Shown in pieces: positions 8,734-18,601 of a stretch of DNA of 64,000 bases (its first letter is position 1; each line of letters opens with the position of its first letter). The DNA comes from CAIODY01 sp046051225 (GTDB lineage Bacteria; Bacteroidota; Bacteroidia; Chitinophagales; CAIODY01): NCBI GenBank assembly GCA_046051225.1, contig JBJOOR010000006.1, positions 128,322-192,321 of the forward strand, read 5' to 3'. A model generated the notes under the pieces. The model was given only the letters and a program-made list of their open reading frames with translations, was not told the DNA's origin and ran no database searches. A program made the translations under genes and the position numbers.

Positions 8734-10953
8734 TTATTTATTAATTATCCATTTAGTGGTAGCAGTACCTTTATCTGTATTTATAGTTACAAAATAAATA
8801 GTTGAGCTTAAGCCAGCCACAGGCAATTCAACAGTATATTGATTATGTAATGGCAAGCGATACATTTCGATACCCGAAATACTTGTTACACTTATATAGC
8901 CATTTACAGCTTGATTAAATTGCACCTTTGCATTTTCGTTGAAAGATGGATTAGGATAAATTTCGAATCCTGTATTATTGCTTAAAGTGGTATAGCCTAT
9001 ATTGTTGCTTGTGCAAGCTTTGTATGCTTTAGCTGTTAATGTATGCCCTGCATCGGTATATCGTTGCGAAAACTCTTGATAATATAAATTAGCAATAGTA
9101 GAATCATGAATGATAATAGTATTTTCATCATTAAATGATTCGGCATTATTACTAATAGCGCTTGAACCTGTTATTACCATTGGGTCGCTGCAAGCATCAT
9201 TAGCATCAATAATAATATATTTATGATGAAATATGCCTGTATTGCCTGTAACGGCTACTGTATCAACCGAATTGTTTTTAAACGAATTTTGTACTGTGGC
9301 TGATGTGCCGCCTTTATCGCCTATGCCTGCAAAGTAAGCTCCGTTTTTATTTACAGCCGAATCTACAATGGTATAGGATACTTCGGTACGGGTAAATGAG
9401 CTCATGGCTACATATACTTCATAATTGGCTGTAGTAATATGTTTTTTTACTTGTGCAAGATAACCATCGGTTGGGCCAAAATATACTTCAACTCGTTTGC
9501 CTCCTATTTTAAATTCATGGGGCGAATAGGGTAAACCTATCGACTTTAAATTACTATATTTATGACCAATATAAAATTTTTCAAACTCTACTTGATAACC
9601 TTTGGCTAATGATTGGTCTTGAATGATTACCATATTGTTTTGATCGGTTAATAATTGTTGTTGCGTCCAATTGGTGCTACCTGTTAATACTGTAGCTAAT
9701 GATGGGCTGGCTACATCTCTAATTATAAATTTATTATGCATGTAGGTTGGATGGGTAATAGGTGTTTGATAAATATAAGGGGTGGTAAATAAAGATGTAT
9801 TTACAGTTATATTACATACCAATCTTACCTGTACGCCACGAGTAACGGCATTGTTGATGGCTGTAATAACGCCCAAATTATTATCTACATTATAAATACA
9901 AACATCTAATGTGCTTACTGCGGCATTAAAAAAGGCTATTAAAGTATCATCAAATGCATTGGGTAAATATTTTGCTAAATTGTTATACTGTGCTTTCGAA
10001 TTATCAACTGGATTATTAAAATAAGCTATCATCTTTCCGCTTGAATTAGATTCGGTAACCATTGCTTGTACACCGCTTTTTGATGTATCATTGGTGGCGC
10101 TTACCGAAATGCCTTGTACATAATATACTGTGGCGGCTGTTAAACCTGTTAAGCTTACTGTATGATTGGTTACCATGCTAGCACTTTGTACTACACTGGT
10201 TAATGCAGTGGGCGATAATCCATATCTAACGATGGTAGTACCTTGGTTTTGAGTATTAAAGCTTACATCAAATGAAGTTTGAGTAATGTTTGATTGGATT
10301 AATGAAGTTAATAACACAGGCGGATTGCCAATATATTTAATATCGTTTATATCACGAAGAAGTAATTGATACGATGTGCCTGTATAAGTGCCTACATTAT
10401 ATTCGCTTAATATACCTACTACATCTACTGGTACATTGGGAATAAGCGTACCTACTAAATTGCTCGAACCATTTATTCGTATATCTTCTATATTATTAGT
10501 GCCTTGATTGATATCATAGTTTTTATTGCCACTAAAATTGCCCGTGTTATTAAATGTAACGCCATTTAATCTTACTAATACACCTTCGTTGGCTTCAATA
10601 AATGTAGCATTGGTAGTACCTATTATTGGATTAGGTAAGGTATGCCCTGTTGAGTTGTTGGCTACATTGGGTGTAGTTAATTCCATCAATCCATTGTATT
10701 GGGTTAATGTGCCACTTACTGTAATTGAATCGCCACGGTTGTAAGCTGCCATGCTTGTGCCATATACAGCTGCACCACCTGTGCCATCTTGTATGTATCG
10801 GATAGTACCACCCAATTCGGCTCCATTAGTTACAATACCTGTAATTGTGGCGGCGCCTGTACCTTGTGTACGAGCTGCTGCGCAGGTAATAGTTTGTGCT
10901 TTTGCTTGCATCATTGCTGCAATGGTAAAAGCAGTAAGTAAAATTTTCTTCAT
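8734..10953 (-). CDS. secreted phospholipase D-like protein with T9SS type A tail
   Basis: I take the start at the internal ATG, giving MKKILLTAFTIAAMMQAKAQ, a clean signal peptide; a start 30 bases further upstream would spoil it. After the signal come an OB-fold-like domain (about residues 20-220; DUF5689-like) and a fibronectin type III-like domain (about 225-315). Then follow two phospholipase D catalytic motifs, HNKFIIRD near 405 and HHKYIIID near 577, each with its downstream GSTNW/GSSAIS block. The protein ends in a T9SS type A sorting domain (FEIYPNPS...). Both HKD motifs are intact, so a phosphodiesterase, lipase or nuclease activity outside the cell is likely. The OB-like domain would fit DNA as substrate, but that is inference. 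A TAGCTTTG -7 element lies 27 bases upstream. Confidence 0.87.
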   Translation of the reverse strand: MKKILLTAFTIAAMMQAKAQTITCAAARTQGTGAATITGIVTNGAELGGTIRYIQDGTGGAAVYGTSMAAYNRGDSITVSGTLTQYNGLMELTTPNVANNSTGHTLPNPIIGTTNATFIEANEGVLVRLNGVTFNNTGNFSGNKNYDINQGTNNIEDIRINGSSNLVGTLIPNVPVDVVGILSEYNVGTYTGTSYQLLLRDINDIKYIGNPPVLLTSLIQSNITQTSFDVSFNTQNQGTTIVRYGLSPTALTSVVQSASMVTNHTVSLTGLTAATVYYVQGISVSATNDTSKSGVQAMVTESNSSGKMIAYFNNPVDNSKAQYNNLAKYLPNAFDDTLIAFFNAAVSTLDVCIYNVDNNLGVITAINNAVTRGVQVRLVCNITVNTSLFTTPYIYQTPITHPTYMHNKFIIRDVASPSLATVLTGSTNWTQQQLLTDQNNMVIIQDQSLAKGYQVEFEKFYIGHKYSNLKSIGLPYSPHEFKIGGKRVEVYFGPTDGYLAQVKKHITTANYEVYVAMSSFTRTEVSYTIVDSAVNKNGAYFAGIGDKGGTSATVQNSFKNNSVDTVAVTGNTGIFHHKYIIIDANDACSDPMVITGSSAISNNAESFNDENTIIIHDSTIANLYYQEFSQRYTDAGHTLTAKAYKACTSNNIGYTTLSNNTGFEIYPNPSFNENAKVQFNQAVNGYISVTSISGIEMYRLPLHNQYTVELPVAGLSSTIYFVTINTDKGTATTKWIINK

Positions 10954-10980
10954 CTTTATTATTGTTGATTTTTGCGAAGC

Positions 10981-10988
10981 CAAAGCTA
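10981..10988 (-). promoter_or_regulatory. -7 promoter element of the phospholipase D-like gene
   Basis: TAGCTTTG on the minus strand matches TAnnTTTG. It lies 27 bases before the ATG at 10953 and so supports that start. Confidence 0.5.
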
Positions 10989-11043
10989 AAAGTTTTTTAC
11001 CGTTAGTATATGATTAATTTGTTAATTTGTGAAGCTAAACAAA

Positions 11044-11643
11044 ATGGAAATAATAGTAATTACACCAGCCAATACGATAACTGATGAAGTGTATATTATT
11101 CATCAGCTATTCATTAATGGATTAATGAAGCTGCATATTCGCAAACCCAATTATACAATGGATGAGGTAAAGCAATATTTACTTCAAATAGATGCTGCCC
11201 ATCATCATAAAATAGTATTGCATCAATATCCAGAGTTGATGCTACAGTTTAACCTTGCTGGATTTCATATTACACAGCATTATATGCCTATGATTGATTC
11301 AATAAAAGAAATGATACTGCCGCATCAATCGCTATCTATCAGTTGCCATAGTTTTGATGAAATACAACAACTTAATGGTTTCGATTATTATTTTATTAGC
11401 CCCATTTTCGATAGCATTAGCAAAGCCAATTATAAAAGTGCCTTTAGTATTGATGAAATAAAAAACGCACTTGCTATTTGTAACAACAAAAAAATAATAG
11501 CCTTGGGTGGCATAAATGCCGATAACATGCAGTTAATAAAGCTAATGCAATTTAATGGTGTGGCTTTATTGGGCGGCTTATGGCAAGCCATTGATATAAC
11601 TGCCGAATGGAAAAAGATTGCATTTGGCATAAAAGAAACCTAG
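11044..11643 (+). CDS. thiamine phosphate synthase / TenI-family protein
   Basis: The start is set at the ATG giving MEIIVITPANTI; a GTG 15 bases earlier is less likely. The 199-residue protein has the TIM-barrel of the ThiE/TenI family: MKLHIRKP near residue 33, ISCHS near 100, the YYFISPIFDS block and the phosphate-binding ALGGI near 160. ThiE joins the pyrimidine and thiazole phosphates to thiamine phosphate, while TenI members isomerise the thiazole. The ThiE active-site RxK is replaced by RKP and the protein is short, so TenI-like or diverged ThiE function cannot be separated. No other thi gene and no TPP riboswitch is seen nearby. Confidence 0.72.
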   Translation: MEIIVITPANTITDEVYIIHQLFINGLMKLHIRKPNYTMDEVKQYLLQIDAAHHHKIVLHQYPELMLQFNLAGFHITQHYMPMIDSIKEMILPHQSLSISCHSFDEIQQLNGFDYYFISPIFDSISKANYKSAFSIDEIKNALAICNNKKIIALGGINADNMQLIKLMQFNGVALLGGLWQAIDITAEWKKIAFGIKET

Positions 11644-11706
11644 AGACAATAGTTGGGTTGCGATATGGTAATGAACCTGCTATTGCAAGCTTTGCACTTT
11701 AAAAAA

Positions 11707-12381
11707 TCACAATTGCCAATCAATTTTCAATTTGCCATTTTGCTCTAAATATTGGTTGGCAATAATAAAATGATTGCAGCCCAAAAAGCCTCGATGAGCT
11801 GATAGCGGCGATGGGTGAGGGGCTGTAAGAATAAGATGTTTCGAGGCATTGATTAAGGCTGCCTTTTGCTGTGCAAACGAACCCCAAAGTAAAAAAACTA
11901 CGCCTTCGTTTTTATCAGCTATTAATTTAATTACAGCATCGGTAAATGTTTCCCATCCTATTTTGCTATGCGATAACGGCAAATTAGCCCTCACCGTTAA
12001 AAATGCATTTAATAAAAATACGCCCTGCTTAGCCCAATGTTCTAAATTGCCATGCTTAGGAATAACAAAATGGGGGTGGCTTAATCTTAATTCTTTAAAA
12101 ATATTTAAAAGTGATGGCGGTGGCTTAATGCCCTGCTGTACCGAAAAACATAAACCATGTGCTTGGTTGATGCCATGATAAGGGTCTTGCCCTATAATTA
12201 CAACTTTAATGTTGTTGAAAGCAGTGGTATTAAATGCGTTAAAAATATATTTACCATTGGGGTAAATAATATTGCCCTCTGCCTTTTCTTTTTTTAATTG
12301 ATTTACAATAGATGCAAAATAAGGTTTATCAAATTCATCTTGCAGCAAGGCTTTCCACGATGTTTCAATATCTACATCCAT
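11707..12381 (-). CDS. ung: uracil-DNA glycosylase, family 1
   Basis: The 224-residue enzyme removes uracil from DNA in base excision repair. The water-activating loop is GQDPYHG (residues 64-70), with the catalytic Asp at 66. The uracil-contact FSV block follows, and the DNA-intercalation loop HPSPLS, with the catalytic His, is near residue 190. These are complete and the size is typical. It follows a moxR-type gene by 6 bases on the same strand and is probably read in that operon. Confidence 0.95.
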   Translation of the reverse strand: MDVDIETSWKALLQDEFDKPYFASIVNQLKKEKAEGNIIYPNGKYIFNAFNTTAFNNIKVVIIGQDPYHGINQAHGLCFSVQQGIKPPPSLLNIFKELRLSHPHFVIPKHGNLEHWAKQGVFLLNAFLTVRANLPLSHSKIGWETFTDAVIKLIADKNEGVVFLLWGSFAQQKAALINASKHLILTAPHPSPLSAHRGFLGCNHFIIANQYLEQNGKLKIDWQL

Positions 12382-12387
12382 GTTTGA

Positions 12388-13425
12388 TTATCTCGGTATT
12401 TCAATTTCTTTAATAATATCTTCAATAATCTTTTTAGGTTCAAAGCCTTCCATTTCTTTTTCGGGTGTAAGAATAATGCGATGATTAAGTATTTCAAAAG
12501 TTACATCTCTAATATCATCAGGCGTTACAAACTCTCTGCCTTTGATAGCTGCCATTGCCTTACACGATTTTAAAATAGCCATTGATGCCCGTGGCGAAGC
12601 ACCTAAAAAAAGGTAAGGATGGTTTCTTGTATTCACCACTATCTTAGCAATATAATCTACCAATTCATCTTTAATAAAAATGTTTTGAATAGTATCTTTC
12701 ATCTTCTTTAAATCAACAGGTGTAATTACGGCTTCTACTTGCTCAACGTTGGCTTGATTAAAATCTTCTTTAAAGCGTTGTAGTATTAATTTTTCTTCGT
12801 TTAAGTTAGGGTAATCAACCATTATTCTAAACTGAAATCTATCTAATTGAGCTTCGGGCAATTTATAAGTTCCCTCTTGTTCAATAGGGTTTTGTGTAGC
12901 CAATACCATAAACGGAAAATCTAAAATATGCGTAGCGCCATCCACCGTTACTTGTTGTTCTTCCATCACCTCAAATAAAGCTGCTTGGGTTTTTGCAGGC
13001 GAACGATTAATTTCATCAATCAATACAATATTCGAAAATATAGGCCCACGACTGAAATAAAATTCAGATGTTTTCATGTTAAATACCGATGTGCCTACCA
13101 CATCCGTAGGCATTAAATCGGGCGTAAATTGTATTCTATTAAAATTTACATGAATTGTTTTAGCTAATAATTTTGCCATTAATGTTTTGGCAATGCCAGG
13201 CATTCCTTCCATCAATACATGCCCACCTGTAAGCAAAGCAATAATCATTAAATCAATAGTTTTATCTTGCCCCACAATTACTTTTTGCATTTCTCTTTTA
13301 ATTAAATAAACACTTTCGGTAAGTTTATTTAATTCAGTAGTGGATACTTTAAATGCAGATTGCATAGCTGCTTCAGCCACATTTTCTACAGTTGCATCGG
13401 GTGTTATTTCATTATTCAAATCCAT
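12388..13425 (-). CDS. MoxR-family AAA+ ATPase
   Basis: The 345-residue protein is a MoxR ATPase: Walker A GMPGIAKT (residues 74-81), Walker B LIDEINR (135-141), sensor 1 LATQNPIEQEGTY and a C-terminal lid. MoxR proteins act as chaperones for assembly of metalloenzymes or von Willebrand factor A proteins. In Bacteroidota they usually stand beside DUF58 and VWA genes of a batA-like operon. Those partners are absent here; the neighbours are yraN, ung and a ferredoxin reductase. The role is therefore open. Confidence 0.9.
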   Translation of the reverse strand: MDLNNEITPDATVENVAEAAMQSAFKVSTTELNKLTESVYLIKREMQKVIVGQDKTIDLMIIALLTGGHVLMEGMPGIAKTLMAKLLAKTIHVNFNRIQFTPDLMPTDVVGTSVFNMKTSEFYFSRGPIFSNIVLIDEINRSPAKTQAALFEVMEEQQVTVDGATHILDFPFMVLATQNPIEQEGTYKLPEAQLDRFQFRIMVDYPNLNEEKLILQRFKEDFNQANVEQVEAVITPVDLKKMKDTIQNIFIKDELVDYIAKIVVNTRNHPYLFLGASPRASMAILKSCKAMAAIKGREFVTPDDIRDVTFEILNHRIILTPEKEMEGFEPKKIIEDIIKEIEIPR

Positions 13426-13446
13426 TGTATAATTTGTTTTTTTTAA

Positions 13447-13818
13447 TTAATTGTAAGGATAAAATGCATCCTTAATATGATATATTTCGGGTTCGGGTAT
13501 TTTATTGGTAATAGAAATAATATCAAATCGTACATCCATATTCAATCTTGTTTTTTGAATATAGCCTTCGGCTAATCTTTGATATTGTCGTTGTTTTGCC
13601 TTGTTTACAGCCATTTCGGGTTCGCCATATCTATTGCTACTTCTGGTTTTTACTTCGGCAAAAACCAAATCAGTTTTATCTTTAGCAATAATATCAACTT
13701 CGGCTTGCCCATATCGCCAATTGGTTTCTAAAATAATATAGCCGTGAGATTCTAAAAATTTCACGGCTACATTTTCGCCAGCATCACCTATTTGTTTATT
13801 GCTTAAATTATTTTCCAT
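13447..13818 (-). CDS. YraN/UPF0102 family endonuclease-like protein
   Basis: The 123-residue protein has the restriction-endonuclease-like fold of UPF0102: GENVAVKFLESHGYIILETNWR, then EVDIIAKD and VFAEVKTR, which form the D-ExK metal-binding core near residues 45-60. The family resembles Holliday-junction resolvases of archaea and is often near rnhB in bacteria, but its function is not settled. It sits 21 bases upstream of the moxR-type gene. Confidence 0.88.
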   Translation of the reverse strand: MENNLSNKQIGDAGENVAVKFLESHGYIILETNWRYGQAEVDIIAKDKTDLVFAEVKTRSSNRYGEPEMAVNKAKQRQYQRLAEGYIQKTRLNMDVRFDIISITNKIPEPEIYHIKDAFYPYN

Positions 13819-13906
13819 TTAAAAAAGAAATGATGAATGTTACTTTATGGACTTATGCTATTTGTATTCCCTAATAACCATTAACCAACAACTAATAACT
13901 TTTAGC

Positions 13907-14635
13907 CTATCCATACAATTCATAATGCACCGATTCTTTACCATAGCCCATAGCAGCTAATCTATCTTTGGCTTCGTTAATCATCGCTGTCCAACCACAC
14001 AACATAAATTTGCATGGGCGTTTATCAGCAAACATTTTTTCATAAACGGCATGTACATATCCTTTTTCACCTTTCCAATTTTCATCACCACGGCTTAATA
14101 CAGGAATGAATTTAAAGTTGGGCATATCTTTTTCCAACTGTTCCATTTCGGCACGATATAAAATATCAGTTTCTACTCTGGTTCCAAAAATCATATAAAT
14201 GTTTTTGTAAGGTTTGCCAGTACGATAAAAATCTTTAATCATACTACGAAAAGGGGCAATACCAGTGCCTGTGGCAATAAAACAAATATCCTGTTCAACA
14301 GGATGATGCATAGTAAATTTACCTAATGGTCCTCTCATCGGCACATCCATTCCTTCTTTAATATGGTCGAATAAATAGGTAGTGCCAGCACCATTTACAG
14401 CCAATACAATTACCAATTCAATTTTGTTAGTTCCATTTGGTTCAGATGCAATAGAATAACTTCTCCAACGCAAATTCTTTTTTTCATGAATTGGCAAATC
14501 CATAGTTACAAACTGACCAGGGGTAAAATCGAAATTTTCTACTTCAGGAAATTCGATAAAATACTTTCTTGTGTTATGTGTTTCTTGTTCAATTTTATAA
14601 AATACTCCTTTTTTCCAAGTTAAGTCGGCAGCCAT
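13907..14635 (-). CDS. ferredoxin/flavodoxin-NADP+ reductase family oxidoreductase
   Basis: The 242-residue protein has the two-domain FNR fold. RSYSIAS (residues 58-64) binds FAD. ATGTGIAPFRSMI (from residue 121) is the start of the NAD(P)-binding domain, and MFGTRVETDILY follows it. The C-terminal ...HYELYG ends without an iron-sulfur domain, so electrons must go to a separate ferredoxin or flavodoxin. It begins a minus-strand run (reductase, yraN, moxR, ung), but the 88-base gap to yraN may hold a separate promoter. Confidence 0.88.
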   Translation of the reverse strand: MAADLTWKKGVFYKIEQETHNTRKYFIEFPEVENFDFTPGQFVTMDLPIHEKKNLRWRSYSIASEPNGTNKIELVIVLAVNGAGTTYLFDHIKEGMDVPMRGPLGKFTMHHPVEQDICFIATGTGIAPFRSMIKDFYRTGKPYKNIYMIFGTRVETDILYRAEMEQLEKDMPNFKFIPVLSRGDENWKGEKGYVHAVYEKMFADKRPCKFMLCGWTAMINEAKDRLAAMGYGKESVHYELYG

Positions 14636-14765
14636 TTGTGTAATATATTTTTTTAGTGATGATTAATTTTTTTTAAGCGCTCGAAAATAGGCAAATAAAT
14701 TTTTTAAAAAAGATTTTTTTTATGAAGTTTCAAAAGTATTTTTAATCATTACAAAAACAGATAAC

Positions 14766-15404
14766 ATGAAACAGTTTTTAGTGCAGATTTATAAACGAAA
14801 ATGGTTACTAGTATTGCTATTATTTATAAAAATAATGGTTGCTATTTATGTTTTTCGAGTTCCGTTGTTAAGATTAACAGGCAATATTTTAATTAAACAA
14901 GATGCATTAAAAACTTGCGATGCCATATTTGTATTAAGCGGCAACGCCACTGATAGAGCCCCCGAAGCAGCTTTATTATACAAACAAGGAATAGCAAAAA
15001 AAATAATTTGTACAGGTGGTAATCAAACTGGCGATTTTAAAATATTGGGCTTAAAAGAATTAGAATCGGATATGATTAGATTACGATTATTACAATTAAA
15101 CATTCCCGATTCGGCAATCGTGGTTATTCATCAAGGTACTAGCACATTTGAAGAAAGCCAAGTGATAAAATTGTATTGCGAAAAAAATAAAATAAAATTA
15201 GCAACCATTGTTAGCAGTGCATTTCATACCCGACGAATTTATTCTGTATTCGGTAAAGCATTTTTAAATTCAGCAACTAAAATAATGGTTCATGCATCGC
15301 CTTCGCAAAGCTATAATATTGATGAATGGTGGAAAAATGAATATGGTTTGTTGGCAGTGTATGATGAATATATTAAGCTAGGTTATTATGCATTGAAACA
15401 TTAA
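14766..15404 (+). CDS. DUF218 (YdcF/SanA/ElyC-like) membrane-anchored protein
   Basis: The 212-residue protein has one N-terminal membrane helix (residues 14-33) followed by a DUF218 domain facing the periplasm: AIFVLSGNATDRAPEAALLYKQGIAKKIICTGG, then SDMIRLRLLQLNIPDSAIVV and TFEESQVIKLY. SanA and ElyC of this family affect envelope integrity and the lipid carrier for peptidoglycan. No enzymatic reaction is established. The gene is followed 94 bases later by lysA, which has its own promoter. Confidence 0.82.
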   Translation: MKQFLVQIYKRKWLLVLLLFIKIMVAIYVFRVPLLRLTGNILIKQDALKTCDAIFVLSGNATDRAPEAALLYKQGIAKKIICTGGNQTGDFKILGLKELESDMIRLRLLQLNIPDSAIVVIHQGTSTFEESQVIKLYCEKNKIKLATIVSSAFHTRRIYSVFGKAFLNSATKIMVHASPSQSYNIDEWWKNEYGLLAVYDEYIKLGYYALKH

Positions 15405-15459
15405 ATTTCAAACAATACATATTTGTATTTCATACATTCATTTCTAACGCTATAAATAG

Positions 15460-15467
15460 TACATTTG
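15460..15467 (+). promoter_or_regulatory. -7 promoter element of lysA
   Basis: TACATTTG is an exact TAnnTTTG match 31 bases before the lysA ATG. The -33 position is unclear. Confidence 0.5.
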
Positions 15468-15498
15468 TGGCTCAATTTTTTTCCAAAAATTTTATTTT

Positions 15499-16704
15499 AT
15501 GATTAGTAATGAAATGATGCTACAAGCAGCATCTAAATTTGGCTTGCCGTTGTATCTATACGATACCGAAAAAATGCAAACACAATACAGTCACCTACAA
15601 ACCGAATTAGGCAGCCATGTTAAATTCTTTTATGCTTGTAAGGCTTTATCTAATATAAATGTGTTAAAGCATTTTCAAAAGATGGGGTCGGGGCTAGATT
15701 GTGTAAGTATAAACGAAGTACAATTAGGCTTAAAGGCTGGTTTTGAAATTTCTAAAATAATATTTACACCTAATAGTGTAGCTTTTACTGAAATTGAAGA
15801 AGCTATTGCATTAGGTGTAAATGTGAATATAGATAGCATCACTATTTTAGAACAATTTGGAGCTAAATACCATGATACATATCCTGTATGTATTCGCTTC
15901 AATCCACATATAATGGCTGGTGGCAATTATAAAATATCTACAGGTCATGTAGATAGTAAGTTTGGTATATCAGTACATCAATTGCGCCATGTAGAGCGAT
16001 TAGTAAAATCGATGAATATAAATGTGCAAGGCTTACACATGCACACAGGTAGCGAAATAAAAGATGTAAGTGTATTTAAAAGTGGGTTAGAAATAATGTT
16101 TGATTTAGCTTCTCATTTTCCTAATATTAAATTCGTTGATTTAGGCAGTGGCTTTAAAGTACCTTATAAAGCTGATGAAGAAGGCACTGATATTAAAGCA
16201 TTGGGCATTATATTGCACGATGCAATGGCAGAATATAAAGCCGATACAGGAAAAGAAATTGAGATATGGTTTGAACCAGGCAAATATTTAGTAAGTGAAT
16301 CAGGTTCGTTTTTAGTTAATACTAATATTATTAAACATACCACCGCTACAGTATTTGCAGGTATCAATAGTGGCTTCAATCATTTAATTCGACCTATGTT
16401 TTATGATGCTTATCATCATATCGAAAACATAAGCAATGTAGGCGGTGCTATGCGTATATACACTGTGGTAGGCAATATTTGCGAAACGGATACTTTTGCT
16501 TGGGATAGAAAAATTAGCGAAATACACGAAGGCGATATATTATGCTTTAAAAATGCTGGAGCTTATGGATTTGAAATGAGCAGCAACTTTAATAGCCGAT
16601 TTAAGCCAGCCGAAGCATGGTTGCATAATGGTAAATTAGAATTGATAAGAGAACGAGATACTTTTGAAGATTTATTGCGTAAACAAGTAGAAGTAAATGT
16701 ATAA
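15499..16704 (+). CDS. lysA: diaminopimelate decarboxylase
   Basis: The 401-residue PLP enzyme of fold type III decarboxylates meso-diaminopimelate to lysine. The cofactor lysine is Lys48 in FFYACKAL. Further on come HMHTGSEIKD, the glycine-rich phosphate loop DLGSGFKVPYK, EPGKYLVSESG, and the catalytic cysteine in VGNICETDTFA. AGAYGFEMSSNFNSR completes the site. Length and motifs match LysA. It ends at a terminator shared with rpsA. Confidence 0.93.
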   Translation: MISNEMMLQAASKFGLPLYLYDTEKMQTQYSHLQTELGSHVKFFYACKALSNINVLKHFQKMGSGLDCVSINEVQLGLKAGFEISKIIFTPNSVAFTEIEEAIALGVNVNIDSITILEQFGAKYHDTYPVCIRFNPHIMAGGNYKISTGHVDSKFGISVHQLRHVERLVKSMNINVQGLHMHTGSEIKDVSVFKSGLEIMFDLASHFPNIKFVDLGSGFKVPYKADEEGTDIKALGIILHDAMAEYKADTGKEIEIWFEPGKYLVSESGSFLVNTNIIKHTTATVFAGINSGFNHLIRPMFYDAYHHIENISNVGGAMRIYTVVGNICETDTFAWDRKISEIHEGDILCFKNAGAYGFEMSSNFNSRFKPAEAWLHNGKLELIRERDTFEDLLRKQVEVNV

Positions 16705-16723
16705 TTTTTTAAAAAAAATCAAT

Positions 16724-16760
16724 AAAAAAGCCGCTTTGAATTAATCAAAGCGGCTTTTAT
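16724..16760. terminator. bidirectional terminator between lysA and rpsA
   Basis: AAAAGCCGCTTTGA and TCAAAGCGGCTTTT form a 14-bp stem around a five-base loop, with A and T flanks for both directions. Confidence 0.92.
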
Positions 16761-16777
16761 TTTTTGAAACGATAAAA

Positions 16778-18583
16778 TTATTTTCCTTCGTTTTTATCCA
16801 TTGTTTCTTTCAATTTACTTAAAGCTTCAATATCTCCCATAGTTGATTTTTTAGCTTTTTCGTTTATTGTTTTTACTGAATCTTTGGTACGTTTTTCTTC
16901 TGCAACTTTTTCGCCTTCTTCTGCAACTCTAGTTGCATTTTTAGCATCAGTTACAATTTTAGAATGAGATAACAAGATACGTTTATCACTTTTTTCAAAT
17001 TCTAAAATTTTAAAATCCATTGTTTCGTCTAATTCAGCATTCTTACCATTTTCTTTTTTCAAATGTTTTATTGGAGCATATCCTTCTAAACCATATTGTA
17101 ATTGAATGGTAGCACCTTTATCGTCCTTACGAACAATAGTGCCTTGATGAATAGAACCAACAGGGAAGATAGATTCAAAAGTATCCCAAGGATCTTCTTC
17201 TAATTGTTTGTGTCCTAACGACATTTTACGATTTTCAATATCAAGATTTAAAACTATTACATCTATTTCGCTACCTACTTTTGCAAATTCATTTGCATGG
17301 TGATAACGTTTTGTCCAGCTTAAATCGCTAATATGAACCATACCACCTATACCAGCTTCAAATTCAACAAATATTCCGTAGTTAGTTACATTTTTAACTG
17401 TTCCTTTATGTTTGCTACCTACAGGGTATTTATCGGCAATGCTGCTCCAAGGATCGGTAGTCATTTGTTTAAAGCTCAACGACATTTTGCGTTGTTCTTT
17501 ATCTAATGCTACAATCTTAGTTTCGTATTCATCGCCTAATTTAAAGAATTCTTTAGCATTAACAGGTTGGTTGCTCCATCCTAATTCAGATACATGCAAC
17601 AATCCTTCAATACCTGGTTTAATTTCTAAAAATGCACCATATTCTTCAATGTTAACCACTTTACCTTTAATAGTACCACCTTCTACCATTTCGGCAGGTA
17701 ATACTTCCCAAGGATGTGGGGTTAATTGTTTTAAACCTAAACTGATACGTTTTTTCTCATCAGTAAAGCCTAATACAACTACATTTAATTTTTGGTTCAT
17801 TTGCAATATTTCATTTGGATGCGAAATACGACCCCATGAAATATCAGTAATGTATAATAAGCCATCAATACCACCTAAATCGATAAATGCACCAAAATCA
17901 GTAATGTTTTTAACTGTACCTTCTAACACCTGACCAACTTCCATTTGTCCGATGATTTCAGCACGTTGGCTTTCAATATCGCTTTCAATTAATGCTTTGT
18001 GCGATACTACTGCATTTTTAATTACTTCGTTAATCTTCACTACTTTAAATTCCATGTTTTTACCTACATAACCATCATAATCAGTTACTGGTTTAACATC
18101 AATTTGCGAACCTGGTAGGAAAGTTTCTAAACCGAAAATATCTACAATCAAACCACCCTTAGTTTTGCTGGTGATAAGACCTGTAACAATAATTCCAGTA
18201 GAATGAGCACTAACGATTTGCTCCCAAGCTTTAGCCAATTTAGCATTCTTACGAGAAAGAATTAATTGACCTAACTTGTCTTCTTTGCTTAAAACATACA
18301 CTTCAATCTCGTCGCCGATTTTGATAGATGGCATGTCACGGAATTCGTTCAAAGGAACTAATCCGTCTGATTTAAAACCAATGTTTACTACAACATCAGT
18401 CTTTGAAATTCCAACGATTGTACCTGTTACAATTTCGTTGTTGTTTATAGCTTTAAATGTACCATCGTACATGTTTGCCATAGATTCTACTTCTTGAGTA
18501 GAATAAGTGTTTGCACTACGTTTGTCAACGTTCCAGTTGAAATCGTCGTGTGCGGTTTGGTTAATGTTTGTTGTTTCTGTCAA
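16778..18583 (-). CDS. rpsA: 30S ribosomal protein bS1 (TTG start)
   Basis: The 601-residue protein carries six S1 OB-fold repeats (roughly residues 50-115, 135-200, 217-285, 302-373, 389-459 and 475-540), such as GTVKNITDFGAFIDLGGIDGLLYITDISW. A lysine- and glutamate-rich tail follows. bS1 binds mRNA and unfolds it on the small subunit. The frame opens with TTG (TTG ACA GAA ...), and no ATG is available before residue 36, which lies at the edge of the first S1 domain. A very strong Shine-Dalgarno sequence, AAAAGGAGG at 18593-18601, sits 9 bases before the TTG. A -7-like TATCTTCG lies at 18623-18630. The strong Shine-Dalgarno is unusual for this phylum and suggests translational control. Confidence 0.95.
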   Translation of the reverse strand: MTETTNINQTAHDDFNWNVDKRSANTYSTQEVESMANMYDGTFKAINNNEIVTGTIVGISKTDVVVNIGFKSDGLVPLNEFRDMPSIKIGDEIEVYVLSKEDKLGQLILSRKNAKLAKAWEQIVSAHSTGIIVTGLITSKTKGGLIVDIFGLETFLPGSQIDVKPVTDYDGYVGKNMEFKVVKINEVIKNAVVSHKALIESDIESQRAEIIGQMEVGQVLEGTVKNITDFGAFIDLGGIDGLLYITDISWGRISHPNEILQMNQKLNVVVLGFTDEKKRISLGLKQLTPHPWEVLPAEMVEGGTIKGKVVNIEEYGAFLEIKPGIEGLLHVSELGWSNQPVNAKEFFKLGDEYETKIVALDKEQRKMSLSFKQMTTDPWSSIADKYPVGSKHKGTVKNVTNYGIFVEFEAGIGGMVHISDLSWTKRYHHANEFAKVGSEIDVIVLNLDIENRKMSLGHKQLEEDPWDTFESIFPVGSIHQGTIVRKDDKGATIQLQYGLEGYAPIKHLKKENGKNAELDETMDFKILEFEKSDKRILLSHSKIVTDAKNATRVAEEGEKVAEEKRTKDSVKTINEKAKKSTMGDIEALSKLKETMDKNEGK

Positions 18584-18592
18584 GTTTTGTTT

Positions 18593-18601
18593 CCTCCTTT
18601 T
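18593..18601 (-). promoter_or_regulatory. strong Shine-Dalgarno sequence before rpsA
   Basis: AAAAGGAGG on the minus strand is complementary to the 16S rRNA 3' end. It is spaced 9 bases from the TTG start codon and decides that start. Confidence 0.85.

Noticed and set aside
10990..11043. TPP riboswitch before the ThiE-like gene
   Set aside because: No CTGAGA or ACCTGATC-like core and too little space between the divergent starts.
17412..17933. 173-residue frame antisense to rpsA
   Set aside because: It is a mirror of the conserved S1 repeats; the minus-strand gene is certain.
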